Shown here: piece by piece, positions 16,381-23,764 of the stretch
Layout: each line of letters begins with the position of its first letter
Position numbering within the stretch: position 1 is the first letter of the stretch
Notes under the pieces: generated by a model
What the model saw: only the letters and a program-made list of their open reading frames with translations
The model's database searches: none
What the model was told of the DNA's origin: nothing
From: Sulfurovum sp.
GTDB lineage: Bacteria; Campylobacterota; Campylobacteria; Campylobacterales; Sulfurovaceae
DNA: 25,549 nt
Direction of reading: 5' to 3'
Assembly (NCBI GenBank): GCA_016744875.1
Contig: JADGDL010000030.1
Coordinates: 1 to 25,549 of the forward strand
Translations under genes and position numbers: made by a program

Positions 16381-17115
16381 ATGGAAACATTTTTCACCAC
16401 TTCAGACAAAATACAACATATCATCAAAAGTTTTAACCTTACAAAGACACTATTTGTCTCCTCCATCATCGTTGGAGAGCCTCATACGGGAAAGAAAACC
16501 CTTGCACGTTATCTTTTTCCCGATGCACTTTTAGTCTCAGGGAAAAACCAGGAAGCAGTAAAAGAGGGTCTTGAAAACTATGATGAACTCATCATCACTG
16601 ATTTTGAACAACTCTCAAACCCCTCTTCTCTTAACTTTGACAACAAACGTATTATTGCTACAGCAAATTATCTGGGCAATGCCACACTTGTTGATGATCT
16701 CTTTGCTTTTATCTATACCATGCCTTCTCTTAAAGAACGACCTGAAGATATAGAATATCTAAAATCTCTTTTTGTCAAAGAGGCATGCGAAACACTTATG
16801 ATAGAAGAGGATCAAGTCGTTATAGATGCACTGCCTCTTAATCTCAGCTTGAACTCCAAAAGCTTAAAAAGATCTATCTATCTTGATATTGTTAAACTCT
16901 CTATGGGTGCGAGCGAGATCCAAGAGATTATTTATCAATATACTTTAAAACATCTTGATGGTAATGACGGGTACAGAGAGTATCTTGAATTATATGAAAA
17001 ACCTCTTATCCAGGCAGGTCTGAAAAAATATGGTTCTCAACTACAACTTTCACAAGTTTTAGGCATCAATAGAAATACCCTCAGAAAGAAGATACATGAA
17101 CACCACATTGATTAA
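16381..17115 (+). CDS. Reduced NtrC-like AAA+ regulator with Fis-type HTH
   Basis: Resembles the centre and end of sigma-54 enhancer-binding proteins, but cut down to 244 residues. Visible parts: a Walker A-like GEPHTGKKT (32-40), a Walker B-like LIITDFE (70-76), RIIATAN (90-96), LKERPEDI (117-124; compare the LRERxEDI of NtrC), and a C-terminal Fis-type HTH ending in GINRNTLRKKI. Missing are the receiver domain and the whole stretch that carries GAFTGA, so it should not be able to activate sigma-54 RNA polymerase. ATG 16381 follows AAGAGGA. It overlaps the next gene by 20 nt and lies directly upstream of amtB-glnK. I infer that it binds the TGATTAA-N3-TTAATCA sites and controls nitrogen genes; this is not proven by the sequence. 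Confidence 0.75.
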   Translation: METFFTTSDKIQHIIKSFNLTKTLFVSSIIVGEPHTGKKTLARYLFPDALLVSGKNQEAVKEGLENYDELIITDFEQLSNPSSLNFDNKRIIATANYLGNATLVDDLFAFIYTMPSLKERPEDIEYLKSLFVKEACETLMIEEDQVVIDALPLNLSLNSKSLKRSIYLDIVKLSMGASEIQEIIYQYTLKHLDGNDGYREYLELYEKPLIQAGLKKYGSQLQLSQVLGINRNTLRKKIHEHHID

Positions 17116-17797
17116 TTTCGAACCATTCGTTGAATGGGATAACAACCCCTTCATACTTTTTTCAGATCAGGGCAAAATACTCTATCTTAACAATGCAGCA
17201 GAGATCTTGTTGGGATATGTGTCGCAAAAAGAACTGTATAACATAGCCCTCTCCTATGCACCGCAAAACTTTGGATACAAAAGTACTACGCTCTCACTGG
17301 CCTATGATACATTTAACTTTTATTCCATTACAGTAGGCTATGAGAGTGAAGAGCAAATCTCACTTCGTCTCTACAATACACCACGTATACAGACAAACCA
17401 TAAACTCGAGACAGATAAATATATCACCACAGATATCAATATCTTGCTTGAAGCCAATATCGCTTTGTTTCAAACAAGAAATATGAATCCTCTTAAACTT
17501 TTGACAGATCAGGATATACCTGCATTCAAAATTGATCAAAATAATTTTTCAAAACTTTTAAGAAAAATTCTAAATGCCTTTAGGGCTTCAGACTCCATCG
17601 ATATTTCACTAAAATTTCTTATTGGACAACATGTGATGATAGAAGGTAAAAAAGAATCACTCATACAACTTTGTATACTAGCCAACGGTCGTTATACAGA
17701 TACAGACAATGAGATACGTTCTCTTGCAGACAAAAGCCACATCAAATGTCTACTTGAAGAAAAGCGTATCAAACTTGAGGTTCCCCTCATCCAGTAA
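17096..17797 (+). CDS. PAS-domain protein, degenerate NtrB-like sensor
   Basis: A 233-residue partner of the preceding regulator, overlapping it by 20 nt. Residues about 15-65 look like a PAS domain (NNPFILFSDQGKILYLNNAAEILLG), as at the N-terminus of NtrB. The C-terminal part, around FSKLLRKILNAFRAS followed by alternating beta-like segments, resembles the start of a histidine-kinase ATPase domain. However, I see no phospho-acceptor His box, no clear N box and no DxGxG. It is therefore probably not an active kinase and may act by protein contact, for example with PII or the AAA+ partner. The kinase-remnant reading is an inference from pattern and position. Confidence 0.6.
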   Translation: MNTTLINFEPFVEWDNNPFILFSDQGKILYLNNAAEILLGYVSQKELYNIALSYAPQNFGYKSTTLSLAYDTFNFYSITVGYESEEQISLRLYNTPRIQTNHKLETDKYITTDINILLEANIALFQTRNMNPLKLLTDQDIPAFKIDQNNFSKLLRKILNAFRASDSIDISLKFLIGQHVMIEGKKESLIQLCILANGRYTDTDNEIRSLADKSHIKCLLEEKRIKLEVPLIQ

Positions 17798-17809
17798 ATA
17801 TATCTCAAC

Positions 17810-17826
17810 TGATTAAAAATTAATCA
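17810..17826. promoter_or_regulatory. Nitrogen palindrome, copy 3 (amtB1)
   Basis: TGATTAA-AAA-TTAATCA, a perfect 7+3+7 palindrome 66 nt upstream of the amtB1 ATG. Its edge lies exactly 31 nt before TAGAAT (17858-17863), the same arrangement as at narK. Confidence 0.7.
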
Positions 17827-17857
17827 ACCATTGTCACATGAGTCTTTGAATAGATGA

Positions 17858-17863
17858 TAGAAT
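17858..17863 (+). promoter_or_regulatory. amtB: Predicted amtB1 -10 box (TAGAAT)
   Basis: TAGAAT lies 29 bases upstream of the amtB1 start. TTGTCA at 17831-17836 could be a -35, but the 21-nt spacing is too long for a good unassisted promoter, which fits a need for an activator at the palindrome. Confidence 0.5.
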
Positions 17864-17892
17864 CTAACTGAACTAAATTTAAAGGATTCTCA

Positions 17893-19200
17893 ATGAAATT
17901 AAAACTTTCAGCTCTCATGGCAATGTTCTTGCCGATCTTCGCTTTTGCCGAAGATAAACTCGACACAGGGGACACTGCGTGGATGATGGTATCTACAGCA
18001 TTTGTACTTCTAATGACACCCGCAGGTCTAGCACTATTTTATGGTGGTATGACAAGATCTAAAAACGTACTTAACACATATGCAATGGTTATGGGTGCAT
18101 TTGTTGTTGCCTTTGTTGTATGGATACTTGCAGGTTATTCTATAGCCTTTGGTACAAACGAAAGCGCAATGCTTCAAAATGTATTTGGTGGATTCAACCA
18201 TATAATGCTTGATGGTATTAAATGGACAGACCTTTCTGGTTCTTACCCTACTTATGTATTTATAGCATTCCAAGGTACATTTGCTGCTATTACTGTAGCT
18301 ATCGCTTCAGGTTCAGTTATCGGACGTATGAAGTTCTCTACATGGATGGTGATTGTTGTTCTATGGGGTCTTTTGGTATATGCTCCTATTACACACATGG
18401 TATGGGGTGGTGATGGTGCACTTCTTTTTGATGCTGGTGCGCTTGACTTTGCCGGTGGTACAGTTGTACACATGAATGGTGGTCTTGCTGGTCTTGTTCT
18501 TGCAATTTTAGTAGGGAAAAGAGCCGGCCACAACAAAGTAGCTATGAAACCTTACAGTATTCTCTTTACTGCAGTGGGTGCAGCGTTATTATGGTTTGGT
18601 TGGTATGGATTTAATGGTGGTTCTGCATTTGGTGCAAATGCTATCGCTGGTCTTGCAGTTATGACTACAACAGTTGCTACAGCTGCTGCTGGTGTAACTT
18701 GGATGCTTCTTGAGTGGTTTGTCTTTAAAAAGCCTACACTACTTGGGATTGCGTCAGGTATCATCGCTGGTCTAGTTTCTATTACACCAGCTGCTGGTTT
18801 CGTTAGTGTTGGTGGTGCATTTGTTCTTGGTATCGTTGGTTCTATCGTAGCATTCTGGGGTGTTGTAAGCCTTAAGAAAAAGCTTGGTTATGATGATTCA
18901 CTTGATGCATTTGGTATCCACTTCCTAGCAGGTCTATGGGGTGCATTAGCAACAGGTTTCTTGGCACTAAATGACAAAGATCTTTTATGGGATGGTCCAC
19001 TGAAAGAGAGTGGTGATAGAATGGGACAATTTATGGTTCAAGTTGAATCTGTAGTTGTTGTAGGAATCTTTACACTGATTGGAACAGTAGTAGTATATTA
19101 CATCGCTTCTGCAATAACTGGTGGTGCAAGAGTAGATGAAGAGACTGAACATAATGGTCTTGATGAAACCGTTCACGGAGAAACAGTGATGAATGCCTAA
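17893..19200 (+). CDS. amtB: Ammonium channel AmtB, first paralog
   Basis: Trimeric inner-membrane ammonium channel. A cleavable signal peptide is visible at 1-19 (ending AFA before EDKLDTGD), as in E. coli AmtB, followed by eleven predicted membrane helices in 435 residues. The pore twin histidines are His192 (GGTVVHMNGG) and His342 (FGIHFLAGLWG), and the structural aspartate is Asp184 (ALDFAGG). AAAGGA precedes the ATG. glnK follows after 29 nt, the usual amt-PII pairing in which PII blocks the channel when nitrogen is plentiful. It differs clearly from the second amtB in this window: it is longer and has a signal peptide. Confidence 0.96.
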   Translation: MKLKLSALMAMFLPIFAFAEDKLDTGDTAWMMVSTAFVLLMTPAGLALFYGGMTRSKNVLNTYAMVMGAFVVAFVVWILAGYSIAFGTNESAMLQNVFGGFNHIMLDGIKWTDLSGSYPTYVFIAFQGTFAAITVAIASGSVIGRMKFSTWMVIVVLWGLLVYAPITHMVWGGDGALLFDAGALDFAGGTVVHMNGGLAGLVLAILVGKRAGHNKVAMKPYSILFTAVGAALLWFGWYGFNGGSAFGANAIAGLAVMTTTVATAAAGVTWMLLEWFVFKKPTLLGIASGIIAGLVSITPAAGFVSVGGAFVLGIVGSIVAFWGVVSLKKKLGYDDSLDAFGIHFLAGLWGALATGFLALNDKDLLWDGPLKESGDRMGQFMVQVESVVVVGIFTLIGTVVVYYIASAITGGARVDEETEHNGLDETVHGETVMNA

Positions 19201-19229
19201 GCATTTATCACTCTATATAAAGGATTAAT

Positions 19230-19571
19230 ATGAAAAAAATAGAAGCAATTATCAAACCATTCAAATTAGAAGATGTAAAAGATGCCCTTGTAGAAGCTGG
19301 TATCGAAGGTATGACTGTATCTGAGGTAAAAGGTTATGGTCGTCAACAAGGTCATTCAGAGCTTTACAGAGGTGCAGAGTATGTAGTAGAGTTCATCCCT
19401 AAAGTAAAAATAGAGATGGTAGTAAGTACAGATGAATATGCAAATATTGCTATCAAAGCAATTCAGGAAAATGCTAAAACTGGTAAGATCGGTGATGGTA
19501 AGATCTTTGTATCAGACATCACCAAAACAATTCGTATCAGAACAGATGAGGAAGATGGAGAAGCACTCTAA
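19230..19571 (+). CDS. glnK: PII nitrogen regulatory protein GlnK, first copy
   Basis: A 113-residue PII protein that senses ATP/ADP and 2-oxoglutarate and gates AmtB. The T-loop GYGRQQGHSELYRGAEY carries Tyr51, the site uridylylated in proteobacteria. The TGKIGDGKIFV block binds nucleotide. It sits 29 nt behind amtB1 with an AAAGGA site. It differs from the second GlnK at only seven residues (23, 63, 64, 72, 98, 100, 110), although the two amtB partners are far apart in sequence. Confidence 0.97.
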   Translation: MKKIEAIIKPFKLEDVKDALVEAGIEGMTVSEVKGYGRQQGHSELYRGAEYVVEFIPKVKIEMVVSTDEYANIAIKAIQENAKTGKIGDGKIFVSDITKTIRIRTDEEDGEAL

Positions 19572-19597
19572 ACTCTTTTTGATTATTACATATCTAC

Positions 19598-19628
19598 AAG
19601 TCACTGATTAATTTTTAATCAGTGACTT
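19598..19628. terminator. Nitrogen palindrome, copy 4, inside a 14-bp hairpin
   Basis: TGATTAA-TTT-TTAATCA (19605-19621) is extended by AAGTCAC on the left and its complement on the right, giving perfect 14-bp arms. It begins 27 nt after the glnK1 stop and is followed by TATACTTTT, so it may terminate amtB1-glnK1. It may also be an operator for amtB2. The 31-nt position is not a -10 box here; TACAAT at 19671 is 49 nt away. Confidence 0.6.
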
Positions 19629-19739
19629 TATACTTTTAAACTACTAAAACCCAAAACTGCCTTATTTTAATACAATTCTTTCTTTCAGAGTACTTTTTTA
19701 TCCGTTATACTTACTACATTAAAACTTAGGAGATTTCTT

Positions 19740-20912
19740 ATGGAAATGAATTATGTAATTGATACATTCTTTGCTATTTTTGCCATGACACTCATCATTT
19801 TGATGGTGCCAGGTTTTGCTATGCTGGAAGCTGGTCTTGTACGTACAAAAAATGTCACGTCTGTACTTACAGTAAATGTCATGATCTATGCTGTAGCCTC
19901 AATGGCCTTTATGCTTATAGGTTATGAGTATGCCTTTGGTTCTTGGGACCATCAAGACGGTATGAGTAAATATGCTTTCTTTATGTTCCAAATGGCTTTT
20001 GTCGGTAAAGTCGTCAACATTATGTCTGGTGGTGTGAGTGAACGATCCAGGATTTTACCTTTAGCACTATTTACTATTGCTGTAGGTGCATTCATCTACC
20101 CTACCATTGTTAATATCACTTGGGGTGCCAACTTCTTAGATGGAACAATGTTTGATATCTCAGGTCTATCTGACCTGGCAGGTTCAACGGTCATTCACTC
20201 AACAGGAGGATGGGCACTACTGGCAGCCATTATTATCATGGGACCTAGACGTGGTCGTTTTAGAAATGGACGTATTCGTGTTATTCCTGCATCAAATATT
20301 CCTTTAGTCACTCTGGGAGCATTCCTATTATGGATAGGTTGGTTTGGATTTAACGGTGGTTCTGTAGGTGCTATATCATCAAAAGACAATGCAGATGCAG
20401 TTGCACTCACCATTATGAATACAAATACAGCTGGACTTGCTGGAGCAATTGCGGGTTGGTTACTTACATATTTCCGATACAAAAAGTTCGATATTACGAT
20501 GATTCTCAATGGTGCATTAGGTGGACTTGTCGCAGTGACTGCAGGCCCTCACCTCTATGACATACATACACCTATTCTCATCGGATTGATTGGTGGTGCA
20601 TTGGTTGTTATTGCTGTACCACTTTTTGACAAACTAAAACTTGATGATCCAGTGGGTGCACTCTCGGTCCACCTGGTAAACGGTATCTGGGGTACACTCG
20701 CAGTTGGTATTTTTATCAGTGAAGTAAGCATTCTCACACAACTTAAAGGTATCATTGTAGTAGGTGTTATTGTCTTTCCTATTGCATGGATCACGATCTA
20801 TACGATCAATAAGATCTTTGTACTTACAGCTGGAGATGAAGAGCAATTAGAGGGGATCGATGCCACAGAGTGTGGTATAGAAGCATATCCTGAATTTAAA
20901 CGTAGTATATAA
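19740..20912 (+). CDS. amtB: Ammonium transporter Amt, second paralog
   Basis: A divergent ammonium channel of 390 residues. The first membrane helix starts almost at the N-terminus and no cleavable signal peptide is visible, unlike the first paralog. The twin histidines are His153 (GSTVIHSTGG) and His311 (ALSVHLVNGIWG), with Asp145 before them. A basic cytoplasmic loop GPRRGRFRNGRIR at about 168-180 is distinctive. ATG 19740 has AGGAG 9 nt upstream; a second in-frame ATG two codons later is possible. It is followed after 11 nt by the second glnK. Having two Amt/PII pairs side by side suggests use under different conditions or affinities, which is inference. Confidence 0.95.
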   Translation: MEMNYVIDTFFAIFAMTLIILMVPGFAMLEAGLVRTKNVTSVLTVNVMIYAVASMAFMLIGYEYAFGSWDHQDGMSKYAFFMFQMAFVGKVVNIMSGGVSERSRILPLALFTIAVGAFIYPTIVNITWGANFLDGTMFDISGLSDLAGSTVIHSTGGWALLAAIIIMGPRRGRFRNGRIRVIPASNIPLVTLGAFLLWIGWFGFNGGSVGAISSKDNADAVALTIMNTNTAGLAGAIAGWLLTYFRYKKFDITMILNGALGGLVAVTAGPHLYDIHTPILIGLIGGALVVIAVPLFDKLKLDDPVGALSVHLVNGIWGTLAVGIFISEVSILTQLKGIIVVGVIVFPIAWITIYTINKIFVLTAGDEEQLEGIDATECGIEAYPEFKRSI

Positions 20913-20923
20913 GGAAATAAAAC

Positions 20924-21265
20924 ATGAAAAAAATAGAAGCGATCATTAAACCATTTAAATTAGAAGATGTAAAAGATGCCCTGGTTGAAGTTGGTATCGA
21001 AGGTATGACCGTATCTGAAGTAAAAGGTTACGGACGTCAACAAGGTCATTCAGAGCTCTATAGAGGTGCAGAATATGTCGTAGAATTCATTCCTAAAGTA
21101 AAAATTGAAATCATAGTAAGTACAGACGAATATGCAGAGATCGCTATCAAAGCCATTCAGGAAAATGCGAAAACCGGTAAGATCGGTGATGGTAAGATCT
21201 TTGTATCAGATATATCTAAAGCGATTCGTATTAGAACAGATGAAGAGGATGAAGAGGCATTGTAA
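20924..21265 (+). CDS. glnK: PII nitrogen regulatory protein GlnK, second copy
   Basis: A 113-residue PII protein, 106 of 113 residues identical to the first copy. The T-loop is unchanged, including Tyr51, and so is the nucleotide-binding TGKIGDGKIFV block. The DNA of the two copies differs at many third codon positions, so the duplication is not very recent. The gene is in an operon with amtB2 (11-nt gap, AAGGA site). Identical T-loops imply that the two PII proteins could cross-interact with both channels and form mixed trimers. Confidence 0.97.
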   Translation: MKKIEAIIKPFKLEDVKDALVEVGIEGMTVSEVKGYGRQQGHSELYRGAEYVVEFIPKVKIEIIVSTDEYAEIAIKAIQENAKTGKIGDGKIFVSDISKAIRIRTDEEDEEAL

Positions 21266-21283
21266 GTACTAGATGTACTTACA
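21261..21283. terminator. Hairpin at the glnK2/yigZ convergence
   Basis: TGTAAGTAC (21261-21269) and GTACTTACA (21275-21283) form perfect 9-bp arms with a 5-nt loop over the glnK2 stop codon. There is no T-run on either side, so it is a weak terminator candidate between the convergent genes. Confidence 0.4.
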
Positions 21284-21301
21284 GAAGCTCATGAGAAGGC
21301 G

Positions 21302-21862
21302 CTATAAGCCTCTCTCTTGTTTAAACTTCTCTATACTCTCTTCACTCCCAGTTACTTTCCACTCCACCTTTTCAATACCAAAATCACGTTCATATTTGCT
21401 AAGAGTTAATTGCATTAATTGATAAAGTGTTTTATTAACATCGCTATAACTCGTTGAGAATGTAAAGGTACCTTCTTTAACATAAGAGACTAGTGAAGAC
21501 TCTGCAATGACATTCTTAACAGCCTGTGCATATGCCCTAGCCATACCACCGGTACCAAGCTTTATTCCGCCAAAATAACGGACTATCAGCACTGCACAGT
21601 TGATGAGTTCCTCACCACGTAGCACATTTAAAGCAGGAACCCCTGCACACCCTTTTGGTTCACCATCATCTGAAGAGTTTTCCACTATTTGTTCATATTC
21701 ATTTAAATACCGTAATGCGTAAACCACATGATTGGCTTTGGAATGTTCACTTTTTAGTTTTGCCTGTAAACCTTTATATTCTGAAATAGGTACAAGGAAT
21801 GTAATAAATTTCGAGCGACTTACTTCTGTGGTAGTAATAGTTTGTGAGGCTATTGTTACCAT
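21302..21862 (-). CDS. yigZ: YigZ/IMPACT-family protein (UPF0029)
   Basis: A conserved cytoplasmic protein of the YigZ/IMPACT family with 186 residues (family about 200). The family block is clear: SSDDGEPKGCAGVPALNVL at about 62-80, then YFGGIKLGTGGMARAYAQA. The C-terminal 60 residues form the EF-G-domain-V-like part. In eukaryotes IMPACT acts on translation control; the bacterial role is not settled. It lies 8 nt behind hemH on the same strand and is probably co-transcribed with it. No functional link to the nitrogen genes is evident. Confidence 0.9.
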   Translation of the reverse strand: MVTIASQTITTTEVSRSKFITFLVPISEYKGLQAKLKSEHSKANHVVYALRYLNEYEQIVENSSDDGEPKGCAGVPALNVLRGEELINCAVLIVRYFGGIKLGTGGMARAYAQAVKNVIAESSLVSYVKEGTFTFSTSYSDVNKTLYQLMQLTLSKYERDFGIEKVEWKVTGSEESIEKFKQERGL

Positions 21863-21870
21863 AATAAAAT

Positions 21871-22908
21871 TTAAGCTGTTTCTATTTGGGCATCATATGT
21901 ACTTGATGCACCACAGCAGAGACACACAGAACAATCTGAACAGGCAAATAGATCATTGTTCTTTCCGATACCATGCATATTTACATACTTAACAATTAAA
22001 TTAACAAATGCCTCACTGCTATTCATACACTCTGCTACAATAAAATCATCATATTTAATTTTATCAGCAATTTCACGATGTTCAATGTCTAGTTCAAAAA
22101 GTGTCTCAGAATTATCAATGGTAAATGCCAATGGGTAGATAAGTACTTTACGATTAAGTGGATTACGTAAAACATCTACAAGATTAGGTTCTAACCATGT
22201 AGCATTACCTACCTTGGATTGATACACTAATCTAACATTTTTAAATTGTAAGCCTTTGATTTCAAGTAAAGTTCTTATGGCACTCACATTAGATTCAACT
22301 TGTCTCTGGTAAGGATCCCCTGCTTTCACAATACTTACTGGCAATCCATGTGCAGACAAGAGTAAATCGTATTCAATGCTATCTTTAGTACCTATAGCTT
22401 TTTCTATCTGCGATACATTGGCTTGAATATAATCCATATCATCATAATATTGACACGTCAACATAGTAATCTTCGGATAATAATCTAATTCCTTGCACCT
22501 AGACACTATATCTTCGTACGAAGAAAGCGTCGTTGTGGTTGAATACTGCGGATAAAGAGGAAAAAGTAACAGTTCTTCTATACCATCCTTTTGGCACTGT
22601 TCCAGTGCAATATCTGCAAAAGGTGGTACATAACGCATGGCAGCATAGATAGGCATATCTAAACTCTTTTTTAACTTATCAATAAGTTCTTGTGTTAAAT
22701 CAGACAAAGGTGATTTACCACCCAACTGTTCATAACTCTCTTTAGCTTCATCTAAACGCTTTGTAATAATTATTTGACGAACAAGTGCTCGAGTCACTGG
22801 GTTTGTAGGTAAGATATTTTTATCTGAAAACATATTGTATAAAAATAGTTCTACTTCATCCACATTATTTGGACCACCCATATTTAGGAGTAACAAGGCC
22901 TGTTTCAT
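21871..22908 (-). CDS. hemH: Ferrochelatase with cysteine-rich C-terminus
   Basis: Inserts ferrous iron into the porphyrin in the last step of heme synthesis. The catalytic His187 is in LLLSAHGLPVS, the family block YQSKVGNATWLEP is at about 229-241, and Glu268 is in DNSETLFELD. At 345 residues it is slightly longer than many bacterial enzymes. The tail has five cysteines in ten residues (323, 326, 329, 331, 332), which could hold an iron-sulfur cluster or another metal. Some ferrochelatases are known to carry a C-terminal [2Fe-2S], but with different spacing. It is divergent from kdsB and leads yigZ. Confidence 0.95.
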   Translation of the reverse strand: MKQALLLLNMGGPNNVDEVELFLYNMFSDKNILPTNPVTRALVRQIIITKRLDEAKESYEQLGGKSPLSDLTQELIDKLKKSLDMPIYAAMRYVPPFADIALEQCQKDGIEELLLFPLYPQYSTTTTLSSYEDIVSRCKELDYYPKITMLTCQYYDDMDYIQANVSQIEKAIGTKDSIEYDLLLSAHGLPVSIVKAGDPYQRQVESNVSAIRTLLEIKGLQFKNVRLVYQSKVGNATWLEPNLVDVLRNPLNRKVLIYPLAFTIDNSETLFELDIEHREIADKIKYDDFIVAECMNSSEAFVNLIVKYVNMHGIGKNNDLFACSDCSVCLCCGASSTYDAQIETA

Positions 22909-22988
22909 TCTATACCTTACATATTTAAATTGTTGTATCTTAGCATAGTAAGTGTAAAATAAGATTAATTTAAAAAAAGGATAAATCT

Positions 22989-23708
22989 ATGATTATCATT
23001 CCTGCACGCATCGGTTCAAGCCGTTTTCCCAACAAAGTTTTAGCCGACATCGGTGGTATGCCAATGGTAGTACGTACAGCCAAAGCAGTAGAAGAGATAG
23101 ATGATGTGGTAATCGCCACAGATTCCCAAGAAGTAATTGATATAGCACAAGATCATGGTATCAAAGCTGTCATGACTTCAGAACACCATCAAAGTGGTAC
23201 AGACCGTATATATGATGCAGCACAAACCCTAGGGCTAAAAGAAGATGAGGTCATCATCAATGTACAAGGTGATGAACCTTTTATAGAAACAGATGTTGTA
23301 CAAGCTATTTATGATCTTACAAAACAAAATAAAGACAATGAGCGTATCATGATGAACTCATGTTATAAGGTTATAACTAATCCAGAAGCAGATGACCCTA
23401 ACATTGTAAAAGTAGTAACTGATGAAAAAGATATAGCTCTCTATTTTTCAAGAGCTAAAGTTCCCTATCCAAGAGATCATCATTTTGGTGCATACAAAGG
23501 ACATTTGGGTATTTACGGGTTTACAGTAAGATCTTTAAGAAACTTTTGTGCACTTGTACCTGCACCACTTGAAAGTATAGAAAAACTGGAACAATTAAGA
23601 GCACTCTACCACGGCTATGAAGTTGCTATGATAGAAGTAAATACTGAAAGTTTTGGGATAGATACTCCAGAAGATTTAGAAAAAGCTATTAAACACCATA
23701 TTCTATAG
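22989..23708 (+). CDS. kdsB: 3-deoxy-manno-octulosonate cytidylyltransferase (CMP-Kdo synthetase)
   Basis: Activates Kdo with CTP for the inner core of lipopolysaccharide; cytoplasmic. The N-terminal nucleotide-binding block PARIGSSRFPNK is at about 5-16, and INVQGDEPFIE and the SGTDRIYDA stretch are typical of KdsB. At 239 residues it is of normal length (about 250). AAAGG precedes the ATG. Alone on its strand, it is closed by a bidirectional terminator, and it supports a Gram-negative host. Confidence 0.95.
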   Translation: MIIIPARIGSSRFPNKVLADIGGMPMVVRTAKAVEEIDDVVIATDSQEVIDIAQDHGIKAVMTSEHHQSGTDRIYDAAQTLGLKEDEVIINVQGDEPFIETDVVQAIYDLTKQNKDNERIMMNSCYKVITNPEADDPNIVKVVTDEKDIALYFSRAKVPYPRDHHFGAYKGHLGIYGFTVRSLRNFCALVPAPLESIEKLEQLRALYHGYEVAMIEVNTESFGIDTPEDLEKAIKHHIL

Positions 23709-23737
23709 ATTTATTTAGTCACTTATTATGAAAATAC

Positions 23738-23760
23738 AAGAGAGACCAAACGTCTCTCTT
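23738..23760. terminator. Bidirectional terminator between kdsB and gspF
   Basis: AAGAGAGAC (23738-23746) and GTCTCTCTT (23752-23760) form perfect 9-bp arms around CCAAAC-type loop bases. CATTTT follows on the plus strand and TATTTTC on the minus strand. It sits between convergent kdsB and gspF, the latter ending 4 nt away. Confidence 0.75.
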
Positions 23761-23764
23761 CATT

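Noticed and set aside
17827..17892. Sigma-54 promoter (-24/-12) for amtB1
   Set aside because: Expected from NtrC-type control, but no TGGCA-N7-TTGC-like element is present here, nor at narK or cobA.
21732..21992. 86-codon plus-strand open frame across yigZ and hemH
   Set aside because: Overlaps two recognised genes on the other strand and has no family features.
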